64,000 nt of DNA from a virus, in the IMG/VR virus record IMGVR_UViG_3300044535_000389, positions 1 to 64,000 of that record; one strand, written 5' to 3'. Numbering within the stretch: position 1 is the first letter of the stretch; every line of letters begins with the position of its first letter. Below are positions 7,341-15,432 of the stretch, one piece after another. A model generated the notes under the pieces. It was given only the letters and a program-made list of their open reading frames with translations. It did not search any database and was not told where the DNA came from. The position numbers and the translations under genes were made by a program.

Positions 7341-7490
7341 TCATATAATTGGTACACTAATAGAGGTCTTTTGCCATTGCTCTTCACCATTATCCTCTGA
7401 CAATAGCCTGTTCTCCTGTATCTTCTTTACCACTTTACCGGTTTGTTCGTCATACCAGTATTCTATGATTTCTTCACGGATTTTCTTCAT
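7341..7490 (-). CDS. Small charged hypothetical protein
   Basis: 49 aa (MKKIREEIIEYWYDEQTGKV...), overlapping the preceding gene by 17 bases in another frame, with GAGGACA before the ATG. Looks like a short beta hairpin plus charged tail; unrecognised. Confidence 0.6.
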   Translation of the reverse strand: MKKIREEIIEYWYDEQTGKVVKKIQENRLLSEDNGEEQWQKTSISVPII

Positions 7491-7620
7491 TGTCCTCGGC
7501 CTTCTTCAATGCTTTTGCTGCAATATTGGCACAGGTATATCCGTGTCCATGGCCGTGTGAATGACCGAACTTCTCGATTTCTTTGAGGGCTTGTTCATAT
7601 ACCTTCAGCAGTTCGGTCAT
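7474..7620 (-). CDS. Small His-rich protein
   Basis: 48 aa, N-terminal amphipathic helix then HSHGHGHGYTC, a metal-binding-looking cluster, then a second helix. The ATG overlaps the TGA of the HD-hydrolase gene (ATGA), so it is translated from the same mRNA. Whether the His/Cys cluster binds metal is inference. Confidence 0.65.
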   Translation of the reverse strand: MTELLKVYEQALKEIEKFGHSHGHGHGYTCANIAAKALKKAEDNEENP

Positions 7621-8066
7621 TTGTTGGGTACCTGGGCTAGTAGTTCAAGATAGAATTGATTATACTTGGCCAGACGGGCGATATCCTTTTCGGTAACACC
7701 CTTGAGGCGACGGATATCGGTGTTGTGGCGAAGGTCTGACATCTTCACTCTCATGGCATCTTCGTTGGCCATTACCTCTTGCTTGTATTGGTCATAGGAT
7801 TGACCTGGCATCTTGGTGAGTGCGGAGACTGCGGCTAGAACACGTTCGGTGCAACCAATGGCGCGTAGGTCGTCCCAGGTGGTATCGGTATCTTCGATAA
7901 CGTCATGAAGCAATGCGATGCACTGGAGTTCTTCGTCTGTTGTCTTGAGGTAATGCATCACCTTCATTGGGTGAAGGATGTATGGGTTACCACCGCGGTC
8001 AAACTGACCTGCATGGGCATTCGTGGCTAGGACGAGGACTTTACCGAGTAGTTCACCTTTTTTCAT
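7617..8066 (-). CDS. SpoT/MESH1-like HD hydrolase (alarmone hydrolase candidate)
   Basis: 149 aa, the size of small alarmone hydrolases. Motifs in order: HAGQFDRGGNPYILHP (residues about 18-33, first metal His and substrate loop), ALLHDVIEDT (about 51-60, the HD pair), VKMSDLRHNTD (about 108-118, second Asp and nucleotide contacts). These match ppGpp-hydrolase HD domains; no synthetase domain is present. Known enzymes remove the 3'-pyrophosphate of ppGpp or act on related nucleotides, so it may keep the host stringent response off during infection. Start is the ATG at 8066; a TTG two codons upstream is less likely. First gene of a six-gene operon with promoter 8093-8121. Confidence 0.9.
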   Translation of the reverse strand: MKKGELLGKVLVLATNAHAGQFDRGGNPYILHPMKVMHYLKTTDEELQCIALLHDVIEDTDTTWDDLRAIGCTERVLAAVSALTKMPGQSYDQYKQEVMANEDAMRVKMSDLRHNTDIRRLKGVTEKDIARLAKYNQFYLELLAQVPNK

Positions 8067-8092
8067 AATCAAATCTCTTTCTCTATATTATT

Positions 8093-8121
8093 ATAGTAGA
8101 CGATTCGAGACCAAATGTCAA
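8093..8121 (-). promoter_or_regulatory. Sigma70-like early promoter, module member
   Basis: TTGACA (8116-8121), 17-base spacer with CGAATCG, -10 TACTAT (8093-8098). Drives the alarmone-hydrolase operon. Confidence 0.7.
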
Positions 8122-8158
8122 GTAAAAAGGTGAGAAACTTTAGTTCGATAGGAGAAAA

Positions 8159-9151
8159 TTATTTTCCATGCATAGTCCCTGAACCTTTAACACCGGAAAG
8201 GGGATCCGATTGGCTGTTATATTTCATTCTGTGTTGTGCGAACTTTTTACCTTTATAATAAAAGGAAATTGCTGCGCCAGAACGTTCTGTTTTTAAATTG
8301 ATATGTTTAGGATCTGCTAGAATGTGTTCATGGTGTGCAGCAGGATCGATGGCATGTGTGGAGTGATTGCCATATGTGGTATGACGTATATGGTTGTGTC
8401 CTGCTTGCTGAAGTGGGGTGGCATGTGCATGAAGAACATGATTTCGAATATGAGTTACCAAGTCTTCATGAGTACCTGAAGTTAAGTGTTTATGCATATG
8501 TTCTGCAATGCTGTGCAATACATGGGCATTTTGTCGCTTGATTTCCGCATGTGCTTCCGGATTAGCCTTTGCCCACTCTTTACGACTGGCCGCATTTGTT
8601 AGGTTCTTTAGTTCTGGATGTTGTTTTTTGATATTCTCACGGTGTGCAGCCAAAATCTTTTCGCCGCCATGAGTTGATTCCATACCTGGATTAGATACAG
8701 GAACGTGACCGGTGTTACTGTCCGTCACTTTTAGACTTATACCGTGATGTTTTCCATGTTTGTCTGATACCATGACATCAGAGGCGTCTTGCTTTTGAGT
8801 AGAATGAATACCAGTTGATCTATGAATGTCGCCCGGCTTCGAGGTCCAATGAACATGCTTTATTGGATGACCAATTCGCTTTTTAATATCATCAGCCGCA
8901 GCCTTTGCTCTATCATTAATTTTTTTATAGTTCTCGTGGGACATTGTAGACTTTAACTGGTCATGAGCTTCTTTAGGTGAATGTCCGTTTACATCATGGT
9001 GTTTTTCCATGTGGTTGCCGCCATTTAGATGATAGCCAGTTAATAGTTCATGCATAACACCTTTAGTGTTTGCACTAACAGTATTATGGGTCTCTGTGGC
9101 TTCTGATAGATAAAACCAATGTAAATCATTCCACTGGGCAAACGATATCAT
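8159..9151 (-). CDS. Conserved phage protein, PD-(D/E)XK-like core pattern
   Basis: 330 aa, unusually rich in His. The N-terminal part (MHELLTGYHLNGG, then HWTSKPGDIHRSTGI) is a pattern I recall from T4-like myoviruses. Around residues 125-145 DASDVMVSD...HGISLKVT gives a D...ISxK arrangement of the PD-(D/E)XK type, like the gene at 273. It could be a virion nuclease or just a structural relative; I cannot decide. ATG at 9151 with GGAGAA; an AATAAATA box (one base off TATAAATA) upstream hints at late expression. Confidence 0.75.
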   Translation of the reverse strand: MISFAQWNDLHWFYLSEATETHNTVSANTKGVMHELLTGYHLNGGNHMEKHHDVNGHSPKEAHDQLKSTMSHENYKKINDRAKAAADDIKKRIGHPIKHVHWTSKPGDIHRSTGIHSTQKQDASDVMVSDKHGKHHGISLKVTDSNTGHVPVSNPGMESTHGGEKILAAHRENIKKQHPELKNLTNAASRKEWAKANPEAHAEIKRQNAHVLHSIAEHMHKHLTSGTHEDLVTHIRNHVLHAHATPLQQAGHNHIRHTTYGNHSTHAIDPAAHHEHILADPKHINLKTERSGAAISFYYKGKKFAQHRMKYNSQSDPLSGVKGSGTMHGK

Positions 9152-9175
9152 ATTATTCTCCTTGAATACTTATAT

Positions 9176-9304
9176 TTATTCAAGCGAAATTCTTACGCCG
9201 AACCACCATAAATCTACACGAAAGAACCAGCGCCCGTTGTGCTTACCGAAGCCTATACGGAGCATACGGTTGTCGGCGTCAAGAGACAGGCGTGAAAAGG
9301 TCAT
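9176..9304 (-). CDS. Small hypothetical protein (DLWWFG motif)
   Basis: 42 aa, missed by length filters. Ends in FFRVDLWWFGVRISLE, a pattern seen in small proteins of several phages. Overlaps the upstream 54 aa gene by 26 bases in another frame. Function unknown. Confidence 0.65.
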   Translation of the reverse strand: MTFSRLSLDADNRMLRIGFGKHNGRWFFRVDLWWFGVRISLE

Positions 9305-9443
9305 CTAATGCTATCTTCTTGAGGTTGTTGCTTTTCATATCACGAAGAATACTCGCCGCTGGTCCAGCACCGGGCCCGGGCCACTCTCGTTCAAGCCTCT
9401 GCGCACACTCCTCAATAACGGCATCCCTGGCTTCCTTATCCAT
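9279..9443 (-). CDS. Small hypothetical protein
   Basis: 54 aa (MDKEARDAVI...). The ATG overlaps the TAA of the SGNH gene (TAATG). Two predicted helices around a WPGPGAGP linker; unrecognised. Confidence 0.65.
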   Translation of the reverse strand: MDKEARDAVIEECAQRLEREWPGPGAGPAASILRDMKSNNLKKIALDDLFTPVS

Positions 9444-9859
9444 TAGATTCCTGAGAATGTTACCAGTTGTTTATACCCACGCCACGAAGGGTGCACACCA
9501 TCTGGCTGCACGAATTTGGTACCGATGATGGTATCACCATAACTCTTAGCAATCTCCGTGACGGTCTTGTTCACACCGGGCTTGCAGAATTTGGCATTGC
9601 AAGGAGGCATAATCCAGACGACCTTCAGAGACTTGATACGGTACCGCACCTTGGACAGTTCTTTATAGGTGTTCACACCCTTGTGGTCATTGGTACCGAG
9701 ACTGATCACTACGGTCTTAGCCGCTAGTGGTGTGGTACCCCACCGCTTGTTCCATTGCCAGGTGTTGAAGCCACCCTTGGCATAGGACACGCACTCGGTA
9801 GGTGCGAACATCTTGGTACCTACAGCGATGGAGTCACCTATAATCAAACATTCAAGCAT
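9443..9859 (-). CDS. SGNH/GDSL-family hydrolase
   Basis: 138 aa. Block I GDSIAVG (residues 8-14, catalytic Ser), a Gly of block II in YAKGGFN, block III GTNDHKG (about 55-61, Asn), and block V DGVHPSWRGY (about 119-128, the Asp and His of the triad). All four SGNH residues are present, so an active esterase, lipase or deacylase is plausible. It is much shorter than typical SGNH enzymes (about 200 aa), a minimal version. Coupled to small genes on both sides. It differs from the three larger SGNH-like proteins at 21492-24300. Confidence 0.85.
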   Translation of the reverse strand: MLECLIIGDSIAVGTKMFAPTECVSYAKGGFNTWQWNKRWGTTPLAAKTVVISLGTNDHKGVNTYKELSKVRYRIKSLKVVWIMPPCNAKFCKPGVNKTVTEIAKSYGDTIIGTKFVQPDGVHPSWRGYKQLVTFSGI

Positions 9860-10034
9860 TTTGTAGCCTTTCTAGTTCCATAATTGTTCTTTGTAATGAC
9901 TGCAATTCAGCACCCATATCCATTACACCATGTGCGTCACGGTTCTGTAGGAATACCTCAGCCATGTCCCAGCACTTCTCCTCACGCCAGCGAAGATTGG
10001 CAATCGCTTCTTGTTCTTTGGTTCTCATTGTCAT
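9852..10034 (-). CDS. Small helical hypothetical protein
   Basis: 60 aa, almost entirely helical and charged (ELQSLQRTIMELERLQNA C-terminus suggests a short coiled coil). ATGA overlap with the lipoprotein gene upstream and an 8-base overlap with the SGNH gene downstream. Confidence 0.7.
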   Translation of the reverse strand: MTMRTKEQEAIANLRWREEKCWDMAEVFLQNRDAHGVMDMGAELQSLQRTIMELERLQNA

Positions 10035-11002
10035 TGTCCTAATGTTACATATGAATTAGTGGCATCAAGATATGTATAGACAACGGAAAAATCATTTACC
10101 AGCATGGAGCCGTTACCTGCTTGCACTTCCACACCCAATTCTACACCCTTCACGTACCATTCAGGCCTAATGTCAAGATCATCATCCAATACGTCAAATA
10201 CCTTAACCCAGTCAATTGTTCCCATGGTGATTTTTGTCTTGTTGTCCTCAGGTGTGATGATTACCATCTTCTGTCCTTCTGGATTGGTAGAGACTAGAAT
10301 ATCATACAGCACACCGTTCATGGTAATCTGGTGATTATGCGACCCTGGTTGTGTACCGAAATAGTTCACGGGATCTGACCAGTATAGAATATGGTCACTA
10401 GGATGGATATTGAACGTGATTTCCGCTGCAATCTTACCAGTATCATCGAACAAAAACAGGTCCGACATGAGGTTCATATATTTCAGGTCACCCGATAGCA
10501 TAACATCAAAGGTTTCTGAAAATTTGGTAATATTCTTGACCTGTGATAGGGCATTTTCGGTATTATATCCCGTGAGACCTAGGGTGGTCTTACCAAAGGC
10601 TACCGATGGGTAGCCGTATACCACAGCACCGTTACCATATGGTTGGTCAGGATAGTCCCAAGTAAATAGAGTACCGTCTGGCATCGTTAGCTTGTTATAG
10701 GTAACAGTCTGGGTATAGTCCTTACCATATACCATACCGAACTTGTCTGCACCCCAATTGTTATTCACTGCGATATACATGCCACTCTGGTAATAATCTA
10801 CCCCATTCTGGCGCACCGATAGATTGGTGACCAGTTTCCCGGTGTTGTCAACGACGGCAGGTGTTGCAACCGCAGCGGGTGATATGGGTGCAAATGCTGG
10901 AACTTGTATGATGGCTGGCGCTTGACTATCGCTGCCTCCACCACACGCTGCCAGTCCTAAGACCATAGCACCCAGTGCAATCCCATTCAAAGCGTTACGC
11001 AT
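10031..11002 (-). CDS. Secreted lipoprotein with GH12-like beta-sandwich
   Basis: 323 aa from the ATG at 11002. Residues 1-19 are a lipoprotein signal peptide ending in the lipobox L-A-A-C, followed by a Gly/Ser/Pro/Ala linker. The rest resembles glycoside hydrolase family 12 (cellulase/xyloglucanase type): NNNWG at about 79-83, YGYPSVAFG at about 130-138, and an AAEITFNIHP strand whose Glu aligns with the family's nucleophile strand. Alternatively it is a non-catalytic concanavalin-like fold. A lipidated glycanase on a phage could alter the host surface or help exclude other phages. Coupled to the DUF1281-like gene upstream. Confidence 0.72.
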   Translation of the reverse strand: MRNALNGIALGAMVLGLAACGGGSDSQAPAIIQVPAFAPISPAAVATPAVVDNTGKLVTNLSVRQNGVDYYQSGMYIAVNNNWGADKFGMVYGKDYTQTVTYNKLTMPDGTLFTWDYPDQPYGNGAVVYGYPSVAFGKTTLGLTGYNTENALSQVKNITKFSETFDVMLSGDLKYMNLMSDLFLFDDTGKIAAEITFNIHPSDHILYWSDPVNYFGTQPGSHNHQITMNGVLYDILVSTNPEGQKMVIITPEDNKTKITMGTIDWVKVFDVLDDDLDIRPEWYVKGVELGVEVQAGNGSMLVNDFSVVYTYLDATNSYVTLGQ

Positions 11003-11004
11003 GG

Positions 11005-11445
11005 TCAGGCCTCGTCCCAATCCTCATACATCTCGGTAATACCCCATTGCTCGTTCAAATCATCTGGGATATTGGACAGGTCATCGGGGTCGATATCAAA
11101 CGACACCTCTTCGCCGTTGACATATTGACCAACGAAGGATGACTCGAAGTATTGGCCGTTGACGGTGAATCCCTGTTCCATGAGTTCATCATAGAAGGCA
11201 CAAGGTGGTGACCATGCGGTCTCAAATCCTACACAAACTGCCTCTGGCATCAAACGGTCGATGACCTCACCATTGGAGATATCCCACTTGGTACCCCAAG
11301 ATTCGACGGCATCATCCCAGCTCCATTCAGCCAGAGGCACAAACGTCTGAAACAGATTGCCATCACGGACAGCCTGCTCAAACTTGTCAATCATTGCGGG
11401 ATCCGCATGTTCTACGGTAACAGTATTTGAACACCAATTAGGCAT
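11005..11445 (-). CDS. Api92/DUF1281-like ferredoxin-fold protein
   Basis: 146 aa. Starts MPNWCSNTVTV and has ESWGTKWDIS and FETAWSPPCAFYD, the hallmark order of the DUF1281/Api92 family (N-terminal beta strand, W-G-T-K-W-D, T-A-W-S-P-P). The family is common on plasmids and phages; function unknown, sometimes near anti-restriction genes. Confidence 0.85.
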   Translation of the reverse strand: MPNWCSNTVTVEHADPAMIDKFEQAVRDGNLFQTFVPLAEWSWDDAVESWGTKWDISNGEVIDRLMPEAVCVGFETAWSPPCAFYDELMEQGFTVNGQYFESSFVGQYVNGEEVSFDIDPDDLSNIPDDLNEQWGITEMYEDWDEA

Positions 11446-11714
11446 TATATATCTCCATCTAAATCAATTTTTACACGTTCAACAGGTTCCCATATTGTGT
11501 TATCAGCAATCTGTCCATACTCATCATAGGTCCACATACGATATTGGAGTTCCACCTTGACAATGCGCTCAATCCCGCTGTTATCTGTTTTGGTATACTC
11601 TACCACACGTATCTCCATCTTCTCAGGAAGAGGAATATTCATTGACGGTAGAGATACCGGAGGAGAGGGCGCAATCGTCCTTACCCGTGGTGTTCTTAGC
11701 ATGTTACCATTCAT
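11445..11714 (-). CDS. Hypothetical protein
   Basis: 89 aa; Pro-rich N-terminus (APSPPVSLPSMNIPLPEK) then a beta-rich C-terminal half. Coupled at both ends (TAATG with the gene downstream, ATGA with the gene upstream). No family recognised. Confidence 0.65.
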   Translation of the reverse strand: MNGNMLRTPRVRTIAPSPPVSLPSMNIPLPEKMEIRVVEYTKTDNSGIERIVKVELQYRMWTYDEYGQIADNTIWEPVERVKIDLDGDI

Positions 11715-11911
11715 GCTGCTTTGTTCCAGTTGGCCATGCGGGCGCGCTCACCAATCTCTTTCCGCACTTCTGGGAAACGTGCCATCATGGACAGAAGGGT
11801 GGATTCATAGTATCCTGCTTTATAGGACATAAAAGACTCGGCGGACACATTGGCACCCTCGATAAGAGCCGAGAGTAATTCGGCATCGGTCATTTCAGTA
11901 ACATCATTCAT
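11711..11911 (-). CDS. Hypothetical protein
   Basis: 66 aa from the ATG at 11911, which has GAGGAG 8 bases upstream; the longer frame to 11926 has no site. Helical, acidic N-terminus and a basic C-terminus. Unrecognised. Confidence 0.65.
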   Translation of the reverse strand: MNDVTEMTDAELLSALIEGANVSAESFMSYKAGYYESTLLSMMARFPEVRKEIGERARMANWNKAA

Positions 11912-11922
11912 AATAAAACTCC

Positions 11923-12093
11923 TCAATCAAAAAAATTACCAAGAGCCCAACGGTAGTTGAGTATCGAACCATTTGCCATCCAGGCACCCTGTGGCAGGCT
12001 ACCGAACGTCTTGTTGGCTTTTTCCATTGCTTCACCCATACGGGCGGCTTCAACGACAATCTTCTTACCGTTTGCTTCAAATTGATATTTCAT
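11923..12093 (-). CDS. Small hypothetical protein in the repeated-promoter regulon
   Basis: 56 aa, MKYQFEANGKKIVVEAARMG..., below the usual length cutoff. It follows the promoter at 12128-12155 and the conserved GATTCGTT-ATG leader, the strongest sign that it is real. Looks like a beta-beta-helix protein; function unknown. Confidence 0.75.
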   Translation of the reverse strand: MKYQFEANGKKIVVEAARMGEAMEKANKTFGSLPQGAWMANGSILNYRWALGNFFD

Positions 12094-12127
12094 AACGAAT
12101 CACTTTCTTTTCACTGACTACTATCTA

Positions 12128-12155
12128 ACAATAGCAGGATTTACCAGAATGTCAA
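12128..12155 (-). promoter_or_regulatory. Sigma70-like early promoter, module member
   Basis: TTGACA (12150-12155), 16-base spacer, TATTGT (12128-12133); conserved GATTCGTT leader follows. Confidence 0.7.
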
Positions 12156-12163
12156 CCCCTAAA

Positions 12164-12400
12164 TTAATAGAGGTTGCGAATATCTTCTATGTTGAAGAGG
12201 GCCTGACGAACGGCAATCTTAGCAATCGAAAACTGGTGCGTAGGAGCATCACTCGCTTTTGGGTAATATTCCATCAGAACGTTGTTTACGCAAGCGTTGA
12301 TGTCACTGGAACCAATCTCTTCGGCGTCATCAAACATCCACAGGACATGCTCGGCTACAACACGGTCAAACTTCTCAACGTTTTCTAAAATATCAATCAT
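12164..12400 (-). CDS. Small hypothetical protein, regulon member
   Basis: 78 aa, acidic and helical. Carries the conserved AAAGTGATTCGTT-ATG leader and promoter 12435-12462. Unrecognised. Confidence 0.75.
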   Translation of the reverse strand: MIDILENVEKFDRVVAEHVLWMFDDAEEIGSSDINACVNNVLMEYYPKASDAPTHQFSIAKIAVRQALFNIEDIRNLY

Positions 12401-12434
12401 AACGAATCACTTTCTCTCTTCTGACTACTATCTA

Positions 12435-12462
12435 ACTATAGCAGATTCTGCGGTAATGTCAA
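12435..12462 (-). promoter_or_regulatory. Sigma70-like early promoter, module member
   Basis: TTGACA (12457-12462), 16-base spacer, TATAGT (12435-12440). Confidence 0.75.
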
Positions 12463-12469
12463 GCAATCA

Positions 12470-12676
12470 TTACACCACAGCAGGAAAGGCTTTCGCAGCA
12501 AGGGCAGCATCAGCCACTGGCATCGCCAGCACGGCTTCGTTGGCATAGAGCCGCATCAAACCATCGGGCTTCAAGAGCCATACTGCTTTCTGAGGCTCTG
12601 GGTTGTTGTACCAGACCCGAACAGGGACATCATCAAGAACGACAACTAGGTTAAGGGCAGGCTGGGCAACTATCAT
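12470..12676 (-). CDS. Small hypothetical protein, regulon member
   Basis: 68 aa, Val/Ala-rich, with WYNNPEPQKAVWLLKPDG in the centre suggesting a small beta-rich fold. Leader reads GATTCGAA-ATG. Function unknown. Confidence 0.72.
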   Translation of the reverse strand: MIVAQPALNLVVVLDDVPVRVWYNNPEPQKAVWLLKPDGLMRLYANEAVLAMPVADAALAAKAFPAVV

Positions 12677-12710
12677 TTCGAATCACTTTCTCTCACTGAC
12701 TACATTATTA

Positions 12711-12738
12711 AATATAGCAGATTCGCAAGGAAAGTCAA
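12711..12738 (-). promoter_or_regulatory. Sigma70-like early promoter, module member
   Basis: TTGACT (12733-12738), 16-base spacer with GCGAATC, TATATT (12711-12716). Confidence 0.75.
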
Positions 12739-12746
12739 GCGGTATT

Positions 12747-13490
12747 TTACCTCTGAGGTATTTCCGCTAAGATTTCTTCATACATACCATTTACATCGGC
12801 CTCAGGTAGAAGCTCCAGTGACGCTTCGATTTGGCGAATGACAAATGCGTCCACTTCCTTCTGGGTCATGCCATCATAGATATCACCTGCAATGGCAGTA
12901 ATCTTCATTTCTTGTGTAATCTCTGACATAAAAATATTCCTGTATTGTTCTACCACATCACTCCATGTGATAGGGTTATTCGAATCATATGATGAGTCCA
13001 CTGGGCGTAAAGACATTACCCACCGCTCGGTGTCACCCACCTTTATACCGTGATATGTGGTGGTGTCCATGAGTAGCGGCCTATCGCTTGGGCATACTAC
13101 GCAATCAACCTCTACCACCTCGCGGTCTGGGTATTGGGTGACCGCTGGTGTGCCATCCGCGTTCTCATACCACATAAGCCGCGAGGACTCGCAGCCTTGT
13201 AACGTATAGTTGATTGCATAGATATACCCACGGTCTGGTGGGAAGTAGTCCTTATGCACAGGAGGCATCAATTCCTGGCTACGTGGCTCTCGCACAAACA
13301 CAAACGAGGTGCTTGTCATAGGCACAGGAAACTTGGCTAGCCACTCCTCATTGAATACATCCGCATTATTGATAATGAATAGTCTGTAGCCATTGGTGTC
13401 CACAAATGGTTGTAGGGACTGGCAATGCGCAATAGGATCTACCTTGTATGCACCGTCCAGTGGTATATCAAGAACGTGGCTATGCTTCAT
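12747..13490 (-). CDS. 2OG-Fe(II) oxygenase-like protein
   Basis: 247 aa. VHKDYFPPDRGYIYAINYTL (about residues 96-115) supplies an H-x-D pair at the start of a jelly-roll strand, and TYHGIKVGDTERWVMSLRP (about 171-189) supplies the second His and a downstream Arg: the HxD...H...R layout of 2-oxoglutarate/Fe(II) dioxygenases, closest in style to aspartyl-hydroxylase or prolyl-hydroxylase types. Substrate unknown; it could act on protein, nucleotide or sugar. It does not carry the TET/JBP signature that I would look for next to a TAGT enzyme. Coupled (ATGA) to the 122 aa gene upstream. Confidence 0.72.
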   Translation of the reverse strand: MKHSHVLDIPLDGAYKVDPIAHCQSLQPFVDTNGYRLFIINNADVFNEEWLAKFPVPMTSTSFVFVREPRSQELMPPVHKDYFPPDRGYIYAINYTLQGCESSRLMWYENADGTPAVTQYPDREVVEVDCVVCPSDRPLLMDTTTYHGIKVGDTERWVMSLRPVDSSYDSNNPITWSDVVEQYRNIFMSEITQEMKITAIAGDIYDGMTQKEVDAFVIRQIEASLELLPEADVNGMYEEILAEIPQR

Positions 13491-13855
13491 CGCTTGTTCT
13501 TTCTCTGTTGTTCAATAAAATCTTTGTTGCCTACCCAGGTGTAGGCCTTATATCGAATCTTATTTTCTGCCATCATGTCTTGCTTCGTGAACACAATATG
13601 TCCATCGGTAATCATCTTTTCAGCCAGCTTGACTGCCATTTCCTTCTTGAACCTGCCTTCCATTTCGTCCGGCGTACCACGTTGCATGAGCCAGTCTTTA
13701 TCATGTTCAAGGGTGTAATCAACCAAGCTACCTGGCATGCTGTAATCATACTTGATCGGAGCAGCACTGATGGTACCGTTAGAGAAGCTATCGACTGGTA
13801 TTGAAATGCTATCCCAGTCCAATGGTTTAAACGCGCCTGTGTTACCGATTGCCAT
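13487..13855 (-). CDS. Hypothetical protein
   Basis: 122 aa soluble protein, Lys-rich C-terminus (QQRKNKR). Its ATG overlaps the TAA of the ligase gene (TAATG) and its TGA the start of the oxygenase-like gene, so all three are co-translated. Unrecognised. Confidence 0.72.
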   Translation of the reverse strand: MAIGNTGAFKPLDWDSISIPVDSFSNGTISAAPIKYDYSMPGSLVDYTLEHDKDWLMQRGTPDEMEGRFKKEMAVKLAEKMITDGHIVFTKQDMMAENKIRYKAYTWVGNKDFIEQQRKNKR

Positions 13856-15156
13856 TACTTATCATCTCTCCAACGAACGAACCGTGGGAACCTCAGTGAA
13901 TAGGTGCCGTCTTGGTTCTGGGTTATTACATCGCACAAGATTTCGGCTGTCTTACCAACCACATCGCTCTTCTGATTCCAGAATAGGTCACGCTCGGTGT
14001 CACTAAAGCCACTGCCGACGTTGACTGTGATATCTTTACCGTGGTCATTACCGCTGCACACCAGAGCGCCTAGGCGACCCTTGTTGCGACCAGTGCCCTC
14101 TTCTAGTGCAATAACAGGAAGGTCAACGGTGATAACGGGCTTCCACTTCATCCAGAAGGTGTTGCGCTTACACTCATACGGTGCTTCCATGTCCTTAATC
14201 ATGATGCCTTCAAACCCAGCCGTTACCATCTCTGTTGCATACTCATGGAGCTTGGTGCGGCCTTCTTCGGTATTTAGGTCTACCACAATCTGGCTATCTA
14301 CCCGCGTAACGTTGGGCATAGCATCAAATACGCGCTGCATGTCAGTCAGGATTGCAAGCCGCTTGCGCAACTGGGCATTCCAGAAGCCACGCTTGAAGTC
14401 CTCAAGAGGTAGAATATCAAACACATTGAACACCGTGTCCTGTGTCTGGACGTTCTCCTTGCGCTGGGCCTGACGCATCAGGTCTTGAAAGGACTTGCCC
14501 ATAATCTCGCCGTCAAGCACAAAGCCACCCTTTGTTTTAAGGTAAGCACGGATAGCATAGACATTGCTCAGGACCTGTTGTTCCACGTGTGGGAAGTTAT
14601 CGAACACCTTGCCATTGCGGCTGTAGCATGTGGCGGTATTATCTTCTGAAACAACCAACAACACACGGGCGCCATCCAGCTTAGGCTCAAGCCACTTGGT
14701 ACCTACCATCTCTGGTCGACCTTCGCTGTTAGCAGCCAACTGGCAACCAAAGGTGGGAATCACATACTCGGTACCCTTGCATACCTTATTGATAGTTCTT
14801 TCACTAAAGCCTGCCCGCATGTCACGGCGCAAGATAGGAGCAAGGAACAGGTTCCACTCATCACTATCAAACTTTAGGGACATACCAAGAATGGCATCAC
14901 GGGCTGCGTGGCCAGTCAACTGTCGAGCGGACAGGCTGGTGAGTAGTTCATCAAACTCCTCATACGGATTAGGTGCGCCAGTGATACCCTCGGTAGCTGG
15001 AATCTGCTTGACACCAAAGGTAATGTATGGGTTGTAGCAGTTACGAATACCATTCAGGAACACATGGTCACCTGCGTCCAGCGCCCGCTTAAGGACATCT
15101 TCCTTATGCAGGCGACTATCGGACTCGGTAAGCTGTTTAATCCACTTATGCTTCAT
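13855..15156 (-). CDS. ATP-dependent DNA ligase
   Basis: 433 aa. EPKLDGARV (about residue 158) is motif I with the adenylated Lys; FVLDGEIMG is motif III; FEGIMIKD is motif IV; FWMKWKP is motif V. Size and layout fit T4 gp30-type ligases (487 aa). It seals nicks at Okazaki junctions and in recombination intermediates. I start it at the ATG at 15156 (MKHKWIKQL); the longer frame to 15183 would need a TTG. The start overlaps the end of the upstream gene by 11 bases. Confidence 0.95.
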   Translation of the reverse strand: MKHKWIKQLTESDSRLHKEDVLKRALDAGDHVFLNGIRNCYNPYITFGVKQIPATEGITGAPNPYEEFDELLTSLSARQLTGHAARDAILGMSLKFDSDEWNLFLAPILRRDMRAGFSERTINKVCKGTEYVIPTFGCQLAANSEGRPEMVGTKWLEPKLDGARVLLVVSEDNTATCYSRNGKVFDNFPHVEQQVLSNVYAIRAYLKTKGGFVLDGEIMGKSFQDLMRQAQRKENVQTQDTVFNVFDILPLEDFKRGFWNAQLRKRLAILTDMQRVFDAMPNVTRVDSQIVVDLNTEEGRTKLHEYATEMVTAGFEGIMIKDMEAPYECKRNTFWMKWKPVITVDLPVIALEEGTGRNKGRLGALVCSGNDHGKDITVNVGSGFSDTERDLFWNQKSDVVGKTAEILCDVITQNQDGTYSLRFPRFVRWRDDK

Positions 15157-15403
15157 TAGGAAATACCAATCCAAATTGTTCAATCATCACATCACGGACA
15201 CCCTCACGGTCAACCGAATCCAGTGCAAGGTTCTCATAGCCAACGCGGTTGGCGTAAATGTCGAAGGCGTCAAGGATTTGACGCGAGGTCGCACCCATAT
15301 CATACACACCACCTTCGGCGTAAAAGTCACCGACATAGACTAGGAAGTTACAAATCTCACGCACAACGCCTTGAATATTCATACCAACAGGTTCGACTCG
15401 CAT
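15146..15403 (-). CDS. Hypothetical protein upstream of ligase
   Basis: 85 aa from the ATG at 15403, preceded by AAGGAG; the longer frame would put the ribosome-binding site inside the gene. Helical, acidic, unrecognised. Promoter at 15433-15460 drives it and probably the ligase operon. Confidence 0.7.
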   Translation of the reverse strand: MRVEPVGMNIQGVVREICNFLVYVGDFYAEGGVYDMGATSRQILDAFDIYANRVGYENLALDSVDREGVRDVMIEQFGLVFPNEA

Positions 15404-15432
15404 AACAATCTCCTTTTTCACTCTATATTCTC

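Noticed and set aside
7309-7560. Plus-strand ORF in the small-gene operon
   Set aside because: The minus strand holds two coupled small genes (7341-7490 and 7474-7620) with overlapping starts, which explain the region better.
12747-13490. TET/JBP-type oxygenase as partner of the TAGT enzyme
   Set aside because: The HxD...H...R order is there, but spacing and flanking words fit aspartyl/prolyl-hydroxylase-like enzymes better, and the gene is far from 1004.
13997-14473. Plus-strand ORF of 158 codons
   Set aside because: Antisense to DNA ligase, whose motifs are unmistakable.
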